Positions 22,425 through 30,704 of a DNA stretch of 36,031 nt are shown piece by piece (the stretch's first letter is position 1; every line of letters starts with the position of its first letter). Origin of the DNA: Actinomycetota bacterium. Lineage in GTDB: Bacteria > Actinomycetota > Acidimicrobiia > IMCC26256 > JAENVU01. Position numbers and translations under genes: made by a program. The DNA lies in assembly GCA_016870395.1 (NCBI GenBank), contig VGBT01000025.1, positions 1 through 36,031 on the forward strand, given 5' to 3'. Under the pieces are notes generated by a model. The model worked only from the letters and a program-made list of their open reading frames with translations, made no database searches and was not told where the DNA came from.

Positions 22425-24722
22425 TCATGAGGTCTTGGCGTCCTGGATGGCGCGCCAGACGCGCTCGGCCGTGAGCGGCATGTCGATGTGGCGCACGCCG
22501 AGATGCGACACCGCGTCGACGACCGCGTTCTGCAACGACGGCGTGGAGCCGATCGTCCCGGACTCGCCGATGCCCTTGGCGCCCAGCGGATTGAGTGGCG
22601 TGGGGGTCTGCGTGTTGCTCGCCTCGAAGCTCGGGAGCTCGGCGGCGCTCGGCATCGCGTAGTCCATGAGGTTCGCGGTGAGCGGGTTGCCGTCGTCGTC
22701 GTAGAGGAACCTCTCCCACAGCGCCTGCGCGGCACCCTGCGCGATGCCACCGTGCTGCTGGCCGGCCACCAGCAGCGGGTTGAGGATCCGGCCGCAGTCG
22801 TCGACCGCGACGTGGCGCAGGTGCTCCACCCGCCCGGTCTCCGTGTCGACCTCCACGACCGCCACATGCGCGCCGAACGGGTAGCTGGCCTCACCCTGGT
22901 TGAAGTCGAGCGCGTGCGCGAGCGCGGGCTCCATCCCCTCGGGCAGGCGAGCCGGGTCCTTCGCCGCGACGGCGAGCTCTCCCCACGACAGCGCGCCCGC
23001 GGGGACGCCGGCGACGCCGAGACGACCGTCGTCGTGCACGACGATGTCGTCGACGTTGGCCTCGAGCAGGTGCGCGGTGAGGGCCTTGGCCTTCGCGAGC
23101 ACCTCCTCGCTCGCCTTGTACAGCGCGCTCCCGCCGATCTGCAGGGAGCGTGAGCCCATCGTGCCGGTGCCGCGAGGTACGAGCGTGGTGTCGGCCTGGA
23201 CGAGCGTGACCTTCTCCATCGGGATGCCGAGGAGCTCCTGCACGATCATCGAAAACGCCGTCTCGTGGCCCTGGCCGTGCGCGGAAGTGCCCACGGTCGC
23301 GGTGACCGACCCGTCGTCGTGCACCTCGATCGCCCCGTACTCCTGGAACAGTCCGCCCGCAGTGACCTCGACGTAGGCGGCCACGCCGATGCCGAGCTGC
23401 TTCACGTCGCCCCGGGCGCGGCGAGCGGCCTGCTCGGCGCGCAGCTCCTCGTAGCCCGCGACCCGGCAGGCCTCGTCGAGCGCCCTGGCGTACTCACCGA
23501 CGTCGTAGTTCGAGCCTGTGACGGTGGTGAGCGGGAACGCCTCGGGCGGGAGGAAGTTGCGTCTGCGAATCTCCACCGGGTCGATGCCCATCTCCTCGGC
23601 CGCCATATCGAGGATGCGCTCGAGCATCGCCGTCGCCTCGGGTCGGCCGGCGCCACGGTACGCGGCCGTCGCGGTGGTGTTGGTCGCCGCGCTCCAGGCG
23701 TTGCACTCCACCTTCGGGATCACGTAGGTGCCCTGGGCCATCGTGCGCGTGAGGAACGGGAGGAACGCGCCGACCGACGGGTACGCGCCGCCGTCGCAGT
23801 AGATCTTGGCCCGCAGGCCGACGATCGTGCCGTCGGCGCGAAGGCCCATCTCGACGTGCTGGACCTGAGCCCGGCCCTGAGTCATCGCGACCATGTTCTC
23901 CGAGCGCGTCTCGGTCCACTTGACCGGCCGCCCGAGCTCAAGAGCGATCTTCGCGGTCACGGCGTACTCGACGTACATCCCGGCCTTCGCCCCGAAGCCG
24001 CCGCCGACCGCGGGCGCCACCACGCGCAACTGATCGTCGGTCAGGCCCACGGCCGCGGCAATGGGGCCGACGATCCCGTGCGCGGCCTGGGTCGGTACGT
24101 GGCACAGGAGGCCGCCCGCGTCGGTGGGCTCGACGACAATCCCATTGCACTCCATGGGCACCGCGGCGAGGCGCTGGTTCACGAACCGGCCGGCGACCAC
24201 GACGTCGGCGCCCTCGAGCACCGTCGCGTCCTCGCCGAACTCGAACGCCATGGCGAGGTTGCTCCCGTGCTCGGGGTGCAGCACCACGGCGCCGTCGACG
24301 AGGGCGGCCTCAGGGTCGACGACTGCCGGCAGCGGGTCATAGTCGACGATCACCTGCTCGGCCGCGTCGACCGCCTGTGCGCGCGTCTCCGCAACGACCA
24401 CCGCGACGGCGTCGCCGACGAACCGAACGCGATCGGTCGCGAGCGGGGGACGGGCGAAGGTCGCCGGCAGCATGATGAACCCCTGGATCGGGTCGAGCTT
24501 GAGGTCGGCCGCCGTGTAAACCGCGACGACTCCGGGCATCGCGACCGCCTCGGAGACGTCGATCGACTCGACGGTGGCGTGCGCGATGGTCGAGCGCACG
24601 AACACGACGTGCAGGAGGGCTTCGACGGCGAGGTCGTCGAAGTAGCGGGCTCGGCCCTCGAGGATCGCGGGGTCCTCCCGGCGCAGGACGGCGTTGCCGA
24701 GGATCGATCCGGATGTGGCCAT
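22425..24722 (-). CDS. Xanthine-dehydrogenase/CoxL-family molybdopterin subunit
   Basis: The protein has 765 aa. The ATG at 24720-24722 has AAGGAGC upstream. It is the large, molybdenum-cofactor-binding subunit of a hydroxylase: GSILGNAVLRREDPAILEG at the N-terminus, VVAPAVGGGFGAKAG, AAYRGAGRPEA at 354-364, LVPRGTGTMGSRSLQIGG and the active-site Glu in AKGIGESGTIGS. The AYRGAGR active-site loop is the form II (BMS) type rather than the AYxCSFR of true aerobic CO dehydrogenase, so oxidation of another aldehyde or heterocycle is more likely than CO. The FAD (CoxM) and iron-sulfur (CoxS) subunit genes are not adjacent in this window. Partner subunits must come from elsewhere. Confidence 0.93.
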   Translation of the reverse strand: MATSGSILGNAVLRREDPAILEGRARYFDDLAVEALLHVVFVRSTIAHATVESIDVSEAVAMPGVVAVYTAADLKLDPIQGFIMLPATFARPPLATDRVRFVGDAVAVVVAETRAQAVDAAEQVIVDYDPLPAVVDPEAALVDGAVVLHPEHGSNLAMAFEFGEDATVLEGADVVVAGRFVNQRLAAVPMECNGIVVEPTDAGGLLCHVPTQAAHGIVGPIAAAVGLTDDQLRVVAPAVGGGFGAKAGMYVEYAVTAKIALELGRPVKWTETRSENMVAMTQGRAQVQHVEMGLRADGTIVGLRAKIYCDGGAYPSVGAFLPFLTRTMAQGTYVIPKVECNAWSAATNTTATAAYRGAGRPEATAMLERILDMAAEEMGIDPVEIRRRNFLPPEAFPLTTVTGSNYDVGEYARALDEACRVAGYEELRAEQAARRARGDVKQLGIGVAAYVEVTAGGLFQEYGAIEVHDDGSVTATVGTSAHGQGHETAFSMIVQELLGIPMEKVTLVQADTTLVPRGTGTMGSRSLQIGGSALYKASEEVLAKAKALTAHLLEANVDDIVVHDDGRLGVAGVPAGALSWGELAVAAKDPARLPEGMEPALAHALDFNQGEASYPFGAHVAVVEVDTETGRVEHLRHVAVDDCGRILNPLLVAGQQHGGIAQGAAQALWERFLYDDDGNPLTANLMDYAMPSAAELPSFEASNTQTPTPLNPLGAKGIGESGTIGSTPSLQNAVVDAVSHLGVRHIDMPLTAERVWRAIQDAKTS

Positions 24723-24793
24723 GGGTGCTCCTTGTCCCGACGCGGCGAGTCGCGGCCGTGCCACGGTGTGTCGCGGCCGAGGCTCGCCGCAAT

Positions 24794-25399
24794 CTAACCG
24801 GGTGCCGCGACCCGTTCGGGTGGCCCGAGGAGCGTCGTGTCGGGGCCGGGCCCGGCCATGAAGCGGCGGACGTCCTCACCGATCACCCGCCGGCCCTCGT
24901 CGGAGTCGTAGAAGCGGTGGTCGAGGTCGGCGCGGGTCGCGAAGCCGAGCCGCGCGACCCCGTCGACCTCGTCGTCCACCTCGTAGTCGCCGGCCTCGCC
25001 GCCGGTGATCAGCGCTTCGACGACCACGCACTGGCGGTAGTCCGCGAGCCCTTCGTGGTGGGCCAGCGCGAGCGGCCTGTGCCGGTACAGCCAGTGCTCG
25101 ACGAACCCGGCATGGTCGAGGTCGGGGTGGCGACGCATCAGCGCGGTCATCGTCACCGCGCAGGCCTCGGTCGCGGTCCGCGGCGCGTGCTCCTCCACCC
25201 GCCAGGCCCGGACCCGCGAGCCCAGGCTCCGGAGCGCGGCCGGGGCCACGGGGTCCTCGCCCCGCAGCAGGACACCGAATGGCCTGCCGGCGCCGTAGCG
25301 ACCCTGGTCGTCGAGCGCCCTCTGCACGGTGAGGCCGTCGCCCCGGAGCTCGGCGAGCGCCTGCCCGTCGGGGTCCCAGATCGCGGCCAGCCAGGTCAC
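24794..25399 (-). CDS. EthD-domain protein
   Basis: The protein has 201 aa from the GTG at 25397-25399. No Shine-Dalgarno sequence is visible. A TACGAT box ends 7 bp before the start, which suggests a leaderless mRNA. The middle (TALMRRHPDLDHAGFVEHW, then RHRPLALAHHEGLADYRQ) is an EthD-type dimeric alpha/beta-barrel domain, with FATRADLDHRFYDSDEGR completing the fold. An N-terminal repeat-like half (about 1-85) looks like a degenerate second barrel. EthD relatives occur in ether and aromatic degradation clusters, and most have no demonstrated catalysis. The next gene across the divergent promoter is a BKACE enzyme, so a degradative role is plausible. Confidence 0.82.
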   Translation of the reverse strand: MTWLAAIWDPDGQALAELRGDGLTVQRALDDQGRYGAGRPFGVLLRGEDPVAPAALRSLGSRVRAWRVEEHAPRTATEACAVTMTALMRRHPDLDHAGFVEHWLYRHRPLALAHHEGLADYRQCVVVEALITGGEAGDYEVDDEVDGVARLGFATRADLDHRFYDSDEGRRVIGEDVRRFMAGPGPDTTLLGPPERVAAPG

Positions 25400-25406
25400 G
25401 CCGGGG

Positions 25407-25416
25407 ATCGTAGGCT
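25407..25416. promoter_or_regulatory. Overlapping divergent -10 boxes (bidirectional promoter)
   Basis: The ten bases 25407-25416 read ATCGTAGGCT. The plus strand gives TAGGCT (25411-25416), ending 6 bp before the BKACE ATG. The minus strand gives TACGAT (25412-25407), ending 7 bp before the EthD GTG. The two boxes share the same TA pair. Only 23 bp separate the two start codons and neither gene has a Shine-Dalgarno sequence, so both are probably transcribed leaderless from one bidirectional promoter. Confidence 0.5.
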
Positions 25417-25422
25417 CCGAGC

Positions 25423-26301
25423 ATGACCAGCGGGCCGGTGATCGTCGAGGCGGCGCTGAACGGGATCACGCACCCGGGTCACAACCCGCGGGTGCCGGTC
25501 GGTCCCGACGAGCTCACCGTCGCGGCGATCGACTGCGTCGACGCCGGCGCGACCGTCGTGCACACCCACGCGCACAACCTGGGTGCTCCCGCCGACGGGC
25601 TGACCGACGCCTACGCCGAGTGCTACCGGGCGGTGCTCGCCGAGCGCCCCGGGACGATCCTCTACCCGACGACCGGCCTCGGGGCGAGCGCCGCCGACCG
25701 GTACGCACACGTGGCCCGGCTCGCGAGCGAAGGTCTCGTCCGGGCCGCCTTCGTGGACCCCGGCTCGGTGAACCTCGGCGGCGCCGGACCCGACGGCCTG
25801 CCCCCGCCGATCGAGTACGTGTACGCGAACACGTTCGCGGACACCCGCTACGCGTTCGACCTCTGCGTGGCACACGGGCTCGCGCCGAGCGTGGCGGTGT
25901 TCGAGCCCGGGTTCCTGCAGGTCGTGCTCGCGTACCGCGAGGCAGGGGCGCTCCCGGCGGGGACGCTGGTCAAGCTGTACTTCGCGGCCGGCGGGTACCT
26001 CACCCCCGGCCGGCCCCTCTGGGGGGTGCCACCGATCGCCGAAGGGCTCGACCTGTACCTCGCGATGCTCGAGGGGACCGGGATCCCGTGGGCGATCGCC
26101 GTCGTCGGCGCGGCGGCGCTCGACTACCCGATCACGCGCGCGGCGCTCGAGCGCGGCGGGCACCTGCGGATCGGCCTCGAGGACGAGCCGGAAGGTCCGG
26201 CCAACGACGAGATCGTGCGTCGCGCAGCGGACCTGTGCGCGACGGTAGGCCGGCCGATCGCCACACTTCCCGAGACCGAGCGGATCCTCGGCCTGCCCTG
26301 A
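25423..26301 (+). CDS. BKACE (DUF849) beta-keto acid cleavage enzyme
   Basis: The protein has 292 aa from the ATG at 25423. It is a zinc-dependent TIM-barrel enzyme that splits a beta-keto acid with acetyl-CoA. VIVEAALNGITHPGHNP is the usual first strand and substrate loop. The zinc ligands are H47 and H49 in ATVVHTHAHN and a Glu in HLRIGLEDEPEG (near 253). LYPTTGLGAS and AFVDPGSVNLGG fit the family. The substrate depends on a few pocket residues and cannot be named. It ends 13 bp from the convergent methyltransferase stop. Neighbouring EthD, FAH and methyltransferase genes suggest degradation of a ring or keto acid compound. Confidence 0.9.
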   Translation: MTSGPVIVEAALNGITHPGHNPRVPVGPDELTVAAIDCVDAGATVVHTHAHNLGAPADGLTDAYAECYRAVLAERPGTILYPTTGLGASAADRYAHVARLASEGLVRAAFVDPGSVNLGGAGPDGLPPPIEYVYANTFADTRYAFDLCVAHGLAPSVAVFEPGFLQVVLAYREAGALPAGTLVKLYFAAGGYLTPGRPLWGVPPIAEGLDLYLAMLEGTGIPWAIAVVGAAALDYPITRAALERGGHLRIGLEDEPEGPANDEIVRRAADLCATVGRPIATLPETERILGLP

Positions 26302-26314
26302 CAGCCGCACGCGC

Positions 26315-27400
26315 TCAGGCGCGGACGAGCTCCAGCACGTCCCGGGTGACCACGCTGACCACGCGCTCGACCCGCAGGCCCGCGCGCGCGGCGAGCTGCT
26401 CGTACTCCACCCGCGTGCGTTCGCGGCCCCGACCGGTGAGGACGAGCATCATCAGGTCGGCATAGCGCGCCGGGTGCAGCACGTCGGACGTCGGCAGGAT
26501 GGCCTCGAGGAGCAGCAGCCGTGCATCGGTCGCCATCGCGTCACGCGTCGCGCGGAGGATGCGCACACACGCGTCGTCGTCCCAGTCGTGGACGATCGAC
26601 TGCATGACGTAGCAGTCGCAACCGCCCGGCACCGTGGCGAAGAAGTCGCCGCCGACCACCTCGACCCGATCGGCGACGCCGTGGTCACGGAGCACCGGTG
26701 GCGCGTTGAGCACCACGCGAGGGAGGTCGAAGAGGACGCCGTCGAGATGCGGGTGGGCGGCAAGCACGGTCGCGAGGAGCGCACCGGTTCCGCCCCCGAC
26801 GTCGCAGATTTGCCGGATGCCGGAGAAGTCGTAGCCCGCGGCGAACATCGGGGCCGTGAACCGAGACGCCCCCGCCATCGCCGCGTCGAACAGGCCGCCG
26901 AGCTCGGGGCGATCCTCCATGAGCTCGAAGAACGACGTCCCGAACGCGGCCTCCGTCCCCGACCGCCCTGTGCGCACGGCTCCCGGGAGCTCGTTCCAGA
27001 TCGATCCCGTCCAGTCGGCGCCCATGAACCGGGCCCAGTCCCGCAGCGAGTCGGGATGGTCGCGGCGCAGGTGGTCGGACGCAGCGTTGTTCGCCCACCG
27101 ATCCCCTCGCGCCCGGCGGAAGTAGCCGAGCGAGACCAGGAGCCCGAGGAGCCGTGCGAGCCCGTCGGGGTCAGCGGGCACTCGCGCCACGAGCTCGGCG
27201 GTGCTGCACGGACCGTCGGCGAGCGCATCCGCCACGCCCAGCTCGGCGGCGGTGCCGAGCGCCTTGGTCTCGATCAACCCGAACGTCCCCTCCAGCACCC
27301 GGACCGACGGCGGGACGATGCCGCGGTAGACGCGGGCCAGCCGGTCGCGCAGCGCGAGCAGCGCGCTCACCGCCGCCGCGGGCGGCATGCGCCGCCTCAT
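26315..27400 (-). CDS. SAM-dependent O-methyltransferase (Methyltransf_2 type)
   Basis: The protein has 361 aa. The ATG at 27398-27400 overlaps the FAH-family stop in an ATGA; a second ATG four codons on is an alternative. The N-terminal part is a dimerisation winged helix (ETKALGTAAELGVADALADG, then LLGLLVSLGYFRRARGDRW). The catalytic domain shows ICDVGGGTGALLATVL (SAM loop), DGVLFDLPRVV, RVEVVGGDFFATVPGG and SIVHDWDDDACVRIL with the catalytic His. This is the acetylserotonin/plant-type small-molecule O-methyltransferase family, often seen in polyketide tailoring. The acceptor is unknown. Confidence 0.92.
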   Translation of the reverse strand: MRRRMPPAAAVSALLALRDRLARVYRGIVPPSVRVLEGTFGLIETKALGTAAELGVADALADGPCSTAELVARVPADPDGLARLLGLLVSLGYFRRARGDRWANNAASDHLRRDHPDSLRDWARFMGADWTGSIWNELPGAVRTGRSGTEAAFGTSFFELMEDRPELGGLFDAAMAGASRFTAPMFAAGYDFSGIRQICDVGGGTGALLATVLAAHPHLDGVLFDLPRVVLNAPPVLRDHGVADRVEVVGGDFFATVPGGCDCYVMQSIVHDWDDDACVRILRATRDAMATDARLLLLEAILPTSDVLHPARYADLMMLVLTGRGRERTRVEYEQLAARAGLRVERVVSVVTRDVLELVRA

Positions 27401-28191
27401 GGCGCGACGACGCGGTGCTCGATCGCGCCGATCCCGTCGATCTCGACGCGCACGAGATCGCCGGGTGCCAGGTATCGCGGTGGGTCCATCGCGTGCCCGA
27501 CGCCCGGCGGCGTACCGGTGAACAGCAGGTCGCCGGGCTCCAGCGTGATCGCCTCGGTCGTGAACGCGATGAGGCGCGCCACGGAGAAGAGCATGTTCGC
27601 GGTCGTGTCGTCCTGGCGGACCTCGCCGTTGACCAGCCCGCGGATGCGCAGGTCCTGCGGGTCGGGGATCTCGTCGGCCGTGACGATCCACGGCCCGGTC
27701 GGTGCGAACGTGTCGAGTGACTTGCCGCGCACCCACTGCGTGTCACCGAACTGAAGGTCGCGCGCCGACACGTCGTCGCCACACGCGTACCCGAGCACGT
27801 GGTCAAGGGCCCGCTCTTCCGCGACACCCTTGGCGGTGCGCCCGATCACGACCACCAGCTCGGCCTCGTAGTCGAGCGCGGACGTGATCGACGGCAGCAC
27901 CACGTCGTCACGCGGCCCGACGACCGCATTGGCCCATTTCGCGAACAGCTGGGGTCGGTCGGGCACCACGGAGCCCGTCTCCCTCGCATGCTCGGCGTAG
28001 TTGCGCCCGACGCACACGACCTTGCCCGGCCTCGGGACGGGAGCCACGAGCTCGAGCTCCTCTAGTGCGCCGAGGCGGGAACCGGCATCGAGTGCAAAGA
28101 GATCGGCACCGGCATCGCGCACCTTGCCCCCGTCGTCGACGACGCCGTGACGCAGGCTCCCGTCCTCCGTGCGGTAGCAGACGATCTTCAC
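27397..28191 (-). CDS. Fumarylacetoacetate hydrolase-family protein
   Basis: The protein has 264 aa. The GTG at 28189-28191 has AAGAGG upstream. It begins VKIVCYRTEDGSLRHGVV, and the catalytic core starts VCVGRNYAEHARETG. Metal ligands lie in ALDYEAELVVVIG (two Glu) and GDDVSARDLQFGD (Asp). GKSLDTFAPTGPW and LLFTGTPPGVGHAMDPP are family hallmarks. Members hydrolyse or decarboxylate 2-keto acids such as 2-hydroxyhepta-2,4-dienedioate or acylpyruvates, in the cytoplasm with Mg or Mn. It is coupled by a four-base overlap to the O-methyltransferase. The exact reaction is open. Confidence 0.93.
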   Translation of the reverse strand: MKIVCYRTEDGSLRHGVVDDGGKVRDAGADLFALDAGSRLGALEELELVAPVPRPGKVVCVGRNYAEHARETGSVVPDRPQLFAKWANAVVGPRDDVVLPSITSALDYEAELVVVIGRTAKGVAEERALDHVLGYACGDDVSARDLQFGDTQWVRGKSLDTFAPTGPWIVTADEIPDPQDLRIRGLVNGEVRQDDTTANMLFSVARLIAFTTEAITLEPGDLLFTGTPPGVGHAMDPPRYLAPGDLVRVEIDGIGAIEHRVVAP

Positions 28192-28232
28192 CAAACCTCT
28201 TCGTGAACGTCGTTGGTACGCGGCTCGGCACG

Positions 28233-30188
28233 CTATCGAAGGCTCACCGCCTTCGCCGACGCCGGCTGCTCGCCGACAACCGTGAGGCCGAGCTGGCCGA
28301 GCATCCAACCGCTCACGTAGCGGGCGCCATAGCCACGGAAGTGCACTCCGTCCGGCCGCAGAGGCTCGCCGTCGACGAGGGTGCGGCAGCTCTCGAAGTC
28401 CGTGGGACATACGAAGCGCGCGAGGTCCACGAGTCCGACCGCAGGATGAGCACTCACGTACTCGTACACGGCCGTGTTGGTGCAGTCCGTCGACTCGGCA
28501 CTGCGACGTTGGTCCTCGAGCGGACCCCAGTAGCGCGAGTAGGGCGCGGTCACGAGCACCACGCGCGCGCCCTTGGCTCCGAGCTGCGCGACTGCGCCGT
28601 CGAGTCCCCGCCGGTACCAGGGAGCGAAGCCGGCCTGACACGGCTGCAGCCAGATCCCGTCGTAGAGATAGGCAGTCACGCCGGCATCCCCCACCAACAA
28701 CAGCACCGTGTCGGGACGGAAGGTGGCGACGTCGTGACGCCAGCCGTCTGTGCAGTGGATCGTCTGGTGGCCCGCGTCGCGATCACCGAATCGCGCTTGA
28801 TCGGCATCGGGAAACGTGCACGAGAACCGACCGCGGTTGAGCACCACCGAGGGAGGACTTGTCACGAGCTGTGCCAGTCCCTCGCCGGCGAGCATGTTCG
28901 CGACCGAGTTTCCGGCGACCATCACGCGCTGTGCGTTGCGCTGAGACGCTAGCCGGGCGGCCCGCCTCGGAGCGACGATGCCTTGCTGCAGGGCGGTCGT
29001 CGGCGGCGCATACCGCAACGTCGTCGCGATGCAGAGCACGACGAGGGCGGCGGCGGAGGCGGGAGTCAACCACCGAAGCGTCGAAGCCGAGAACGCACCG
29101 TACCGAATCGGGCGCTCGACGAACCGATACGAGAGCGCCGCGAGCGAGAGCGTCACTGCGAGGCGGACGGCGAGCAGGGGTCACCCATCGAGCCCGACAC
29201 GCTTCTCGTCGAGGTACACGTAGAGCGGCCAGTGGTACAGGTACGCGCCGTAGCTGATGAGCCCGAGCCCGACGAGCGGACGGAGCTCGAAGGCGCGGGC
29301 GAGGGGCCCGCGTACCGGGTGCGCTGCCGACGCGACCACGGCAGCACCGGCGAGGCCACAGAGGAGAAGCCCGCCTTGGTAGAGCAGCGGGCCGCTCAAC
29401 CGGGTCCACGCGACGGCAAGGGCCGCGACGGCGACGAATGCGACCATCTCGAGTCGCCTACGGCCACCCCGGGTCCGAACCGGACCACGCCAGGCGAGCC
29501 ATGCAGCGAGCGACGCGCCGAACAGGATCGCCGGCGCTCGGGTGTCGGTGCCGTAGTAGACGCGGTTCGCCTCGCCGATGCCGAGCGCGAGGATCGCGCA
29601 GCTGCCAGCCAGCCCCAGGGAGAGCGCGAGCATGCGCCGGGCAGTCGAGGATCCGTCTGCGCGCGAAGCCGAGCGGCGTCGGCCCCAGGCAAGGACGGCG
29701 CCGAAGACCAGCGGCCACACCAGGTAGAACTGCTCCTCGATCGCGAGGCTCCAGGTGTGCTGGAGCGGCGAGGGGACGAGGAACAGCTCCCAGTAGCTCG
29801 ACCCGCCGAAGACCGCGCGCCAGTTCGCCACGTAGCCGAGCGTGGCGAGTGCCTCCCCCCTGATCCGCTCGAGCTCCGCGGGTTCGGCAACGAGCACCGC
29901 GTACAACGCGACGCCCGCGAGCATCAGGAAGAGGGCAGGCAGCAGCCTCCTGGCGCGCCGCGCCCAGAAGCCGGCGAACGAGATGCGGTCGGTGGCACGG
30001 CTCTCGGTCAGCAGGAGCGCCGTGATCAGGAAGCCCGAGAGCACGAAGAACAGATCGACGCCGAGGAACCCACCCTCGAGCCGCCCGCCATGGAACACGA
30101 GCACCGCGGCAACGGCCGCGCCACGGACGCCGTCCAAAGCGCGGATGCGCGCGACAGGATGCCCCTCGGCACGGCTCCCCCCAGCCAT
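28233..30188 (-). pseudogene. OafA-type acyltransferase-3/SGNH protein, interrupted by a stop
   Basis: The ATG at 30186-30188 starts an acyltransferase-3 membrane domain: RIRALDGVRGAAVAAVLVFH, GGFLGVDLFFVLSGFLIT and WSLAIEEQFYLVWPL, with about ten membrane helices. After VYLDEKRVGLDG a TGA at 29181-29183 stands where Trp is usual. The same frame then continues LLAVRLAVTLSLAALSYRFV and a periplasmic SGNH domain (VMVAGNSVANMLAGEG near its start, DGVHFRGYGARY at the end). The two halves together match the 650-residue O-acetyltransferase that modifies surface polysaccharide. Without the stop it would be intact. It could be a real nonsense mutation, a sequencing error, or a readthrough case. A separate SGNH protein from the GTG at 29156 has no ribosome-binding site. 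Confidence 0.82.
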
Positions 30189-30220
30189 GGCCCATGGTCC
30201 CACAAGAGCCCTGTCGCCGG

Positions 30221-30226
30221 TACCCT
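30221..30226 (+). promoter_or_regulatory. -10 box of smpB, probably leaderless
   Basis: TACCCT ends 8 bp before the smpB ATG, and no Shine-Dalgarno sequence lies between. This TANNNT-to-start spacing is typical of leaderless actinobacterial transcripts. No clear -35 element is present. Confidence 0.35.
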
Positions 30227-30234
30227 CGCTGCCG

Positions 30235-30702
30235 ATGTCCCGCCGTGGCGACCAGCTCGTGATCTCGAACCGCAAGGCCCGCCACGACTACCACGTGCTC
30301 GACGTGTGGGAGTGCGGGATCGTGCTCCAGGGCGCCGAGGTGAAGTCGCTACGGGAGGGCAAGGGCAACCTCCAGGACGCCTACGCGCGCGTCGAGGACG
30401 GCGAGGTCTGGATGCACGGCATGCACATCTCCCCGTATGCCTTCAGCCGCGGGGAGCTCGACCCGGTCCGCAAGCGCAAGCTCCTGCTGCACCACCGCGA
30501 GATCGAGGACGTGCGTCAGCGAACGCAGGAGAAGGGCTTGACGCTCGTCCCGCTGCGCGTCTACTTCAAGGACGGGCGGGCCAAGGTGGAGCTGGCCCTG
30601 TGTCGGGGCAAGAAGCTCTACGACAAGCGCCAGACCCTCGCCGAGCGCGACGCGAAGCGCGAGGTGGAGCGAGCACTGAAGTCCCGAGGCCGCGCGGACT
30701 GA
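30235..30702 (+). CDS. smpB: SsrA-binding protein SmpB
   Basis: The protein has 155 aa from the ATG at 30235. It binds tmRNA and brings it to stalled ribosomes. Motifs are VISNRKARHDYHVLDVWECG, VLQGAEVKSLREGKGNLQDA (OB-fold strands that contact the tRNA-like domain), GMHISPYAFS, KRKLLLHHREI, and the C-terminal basic tail LCRGKKLYDKRQTLAERD that enters the mRNA channel. The length is standard. It ends 2 bp from the convergent site-2 protease gene, and ssrA lies 1.3 kb further on, on the same strand. Confidence 0.98.
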   Translation: MSRRGDQLVISNRKARHDYHVLDVWECGIVLQGAEVKSLREGKGNLQDAYARVEDGEVWMHGMHISPYAFSRGELDPVRKRKLLLHHREIEDVRQRTQEKGLTLVPLRVYFKDGRAKVELALCRGKKLYDKRQTLAERDAKREVERALKSRGRAD

Positions 30703-30704
30703 CC

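Noticed and set aside
22425-24722. True aerobic carbon monoxide dehydrogenase large subunit
   Set aside because: The active-site loop is AYRGAGR, not the AYxCSFR of form I CoxL, and coxM and coxS are absent.
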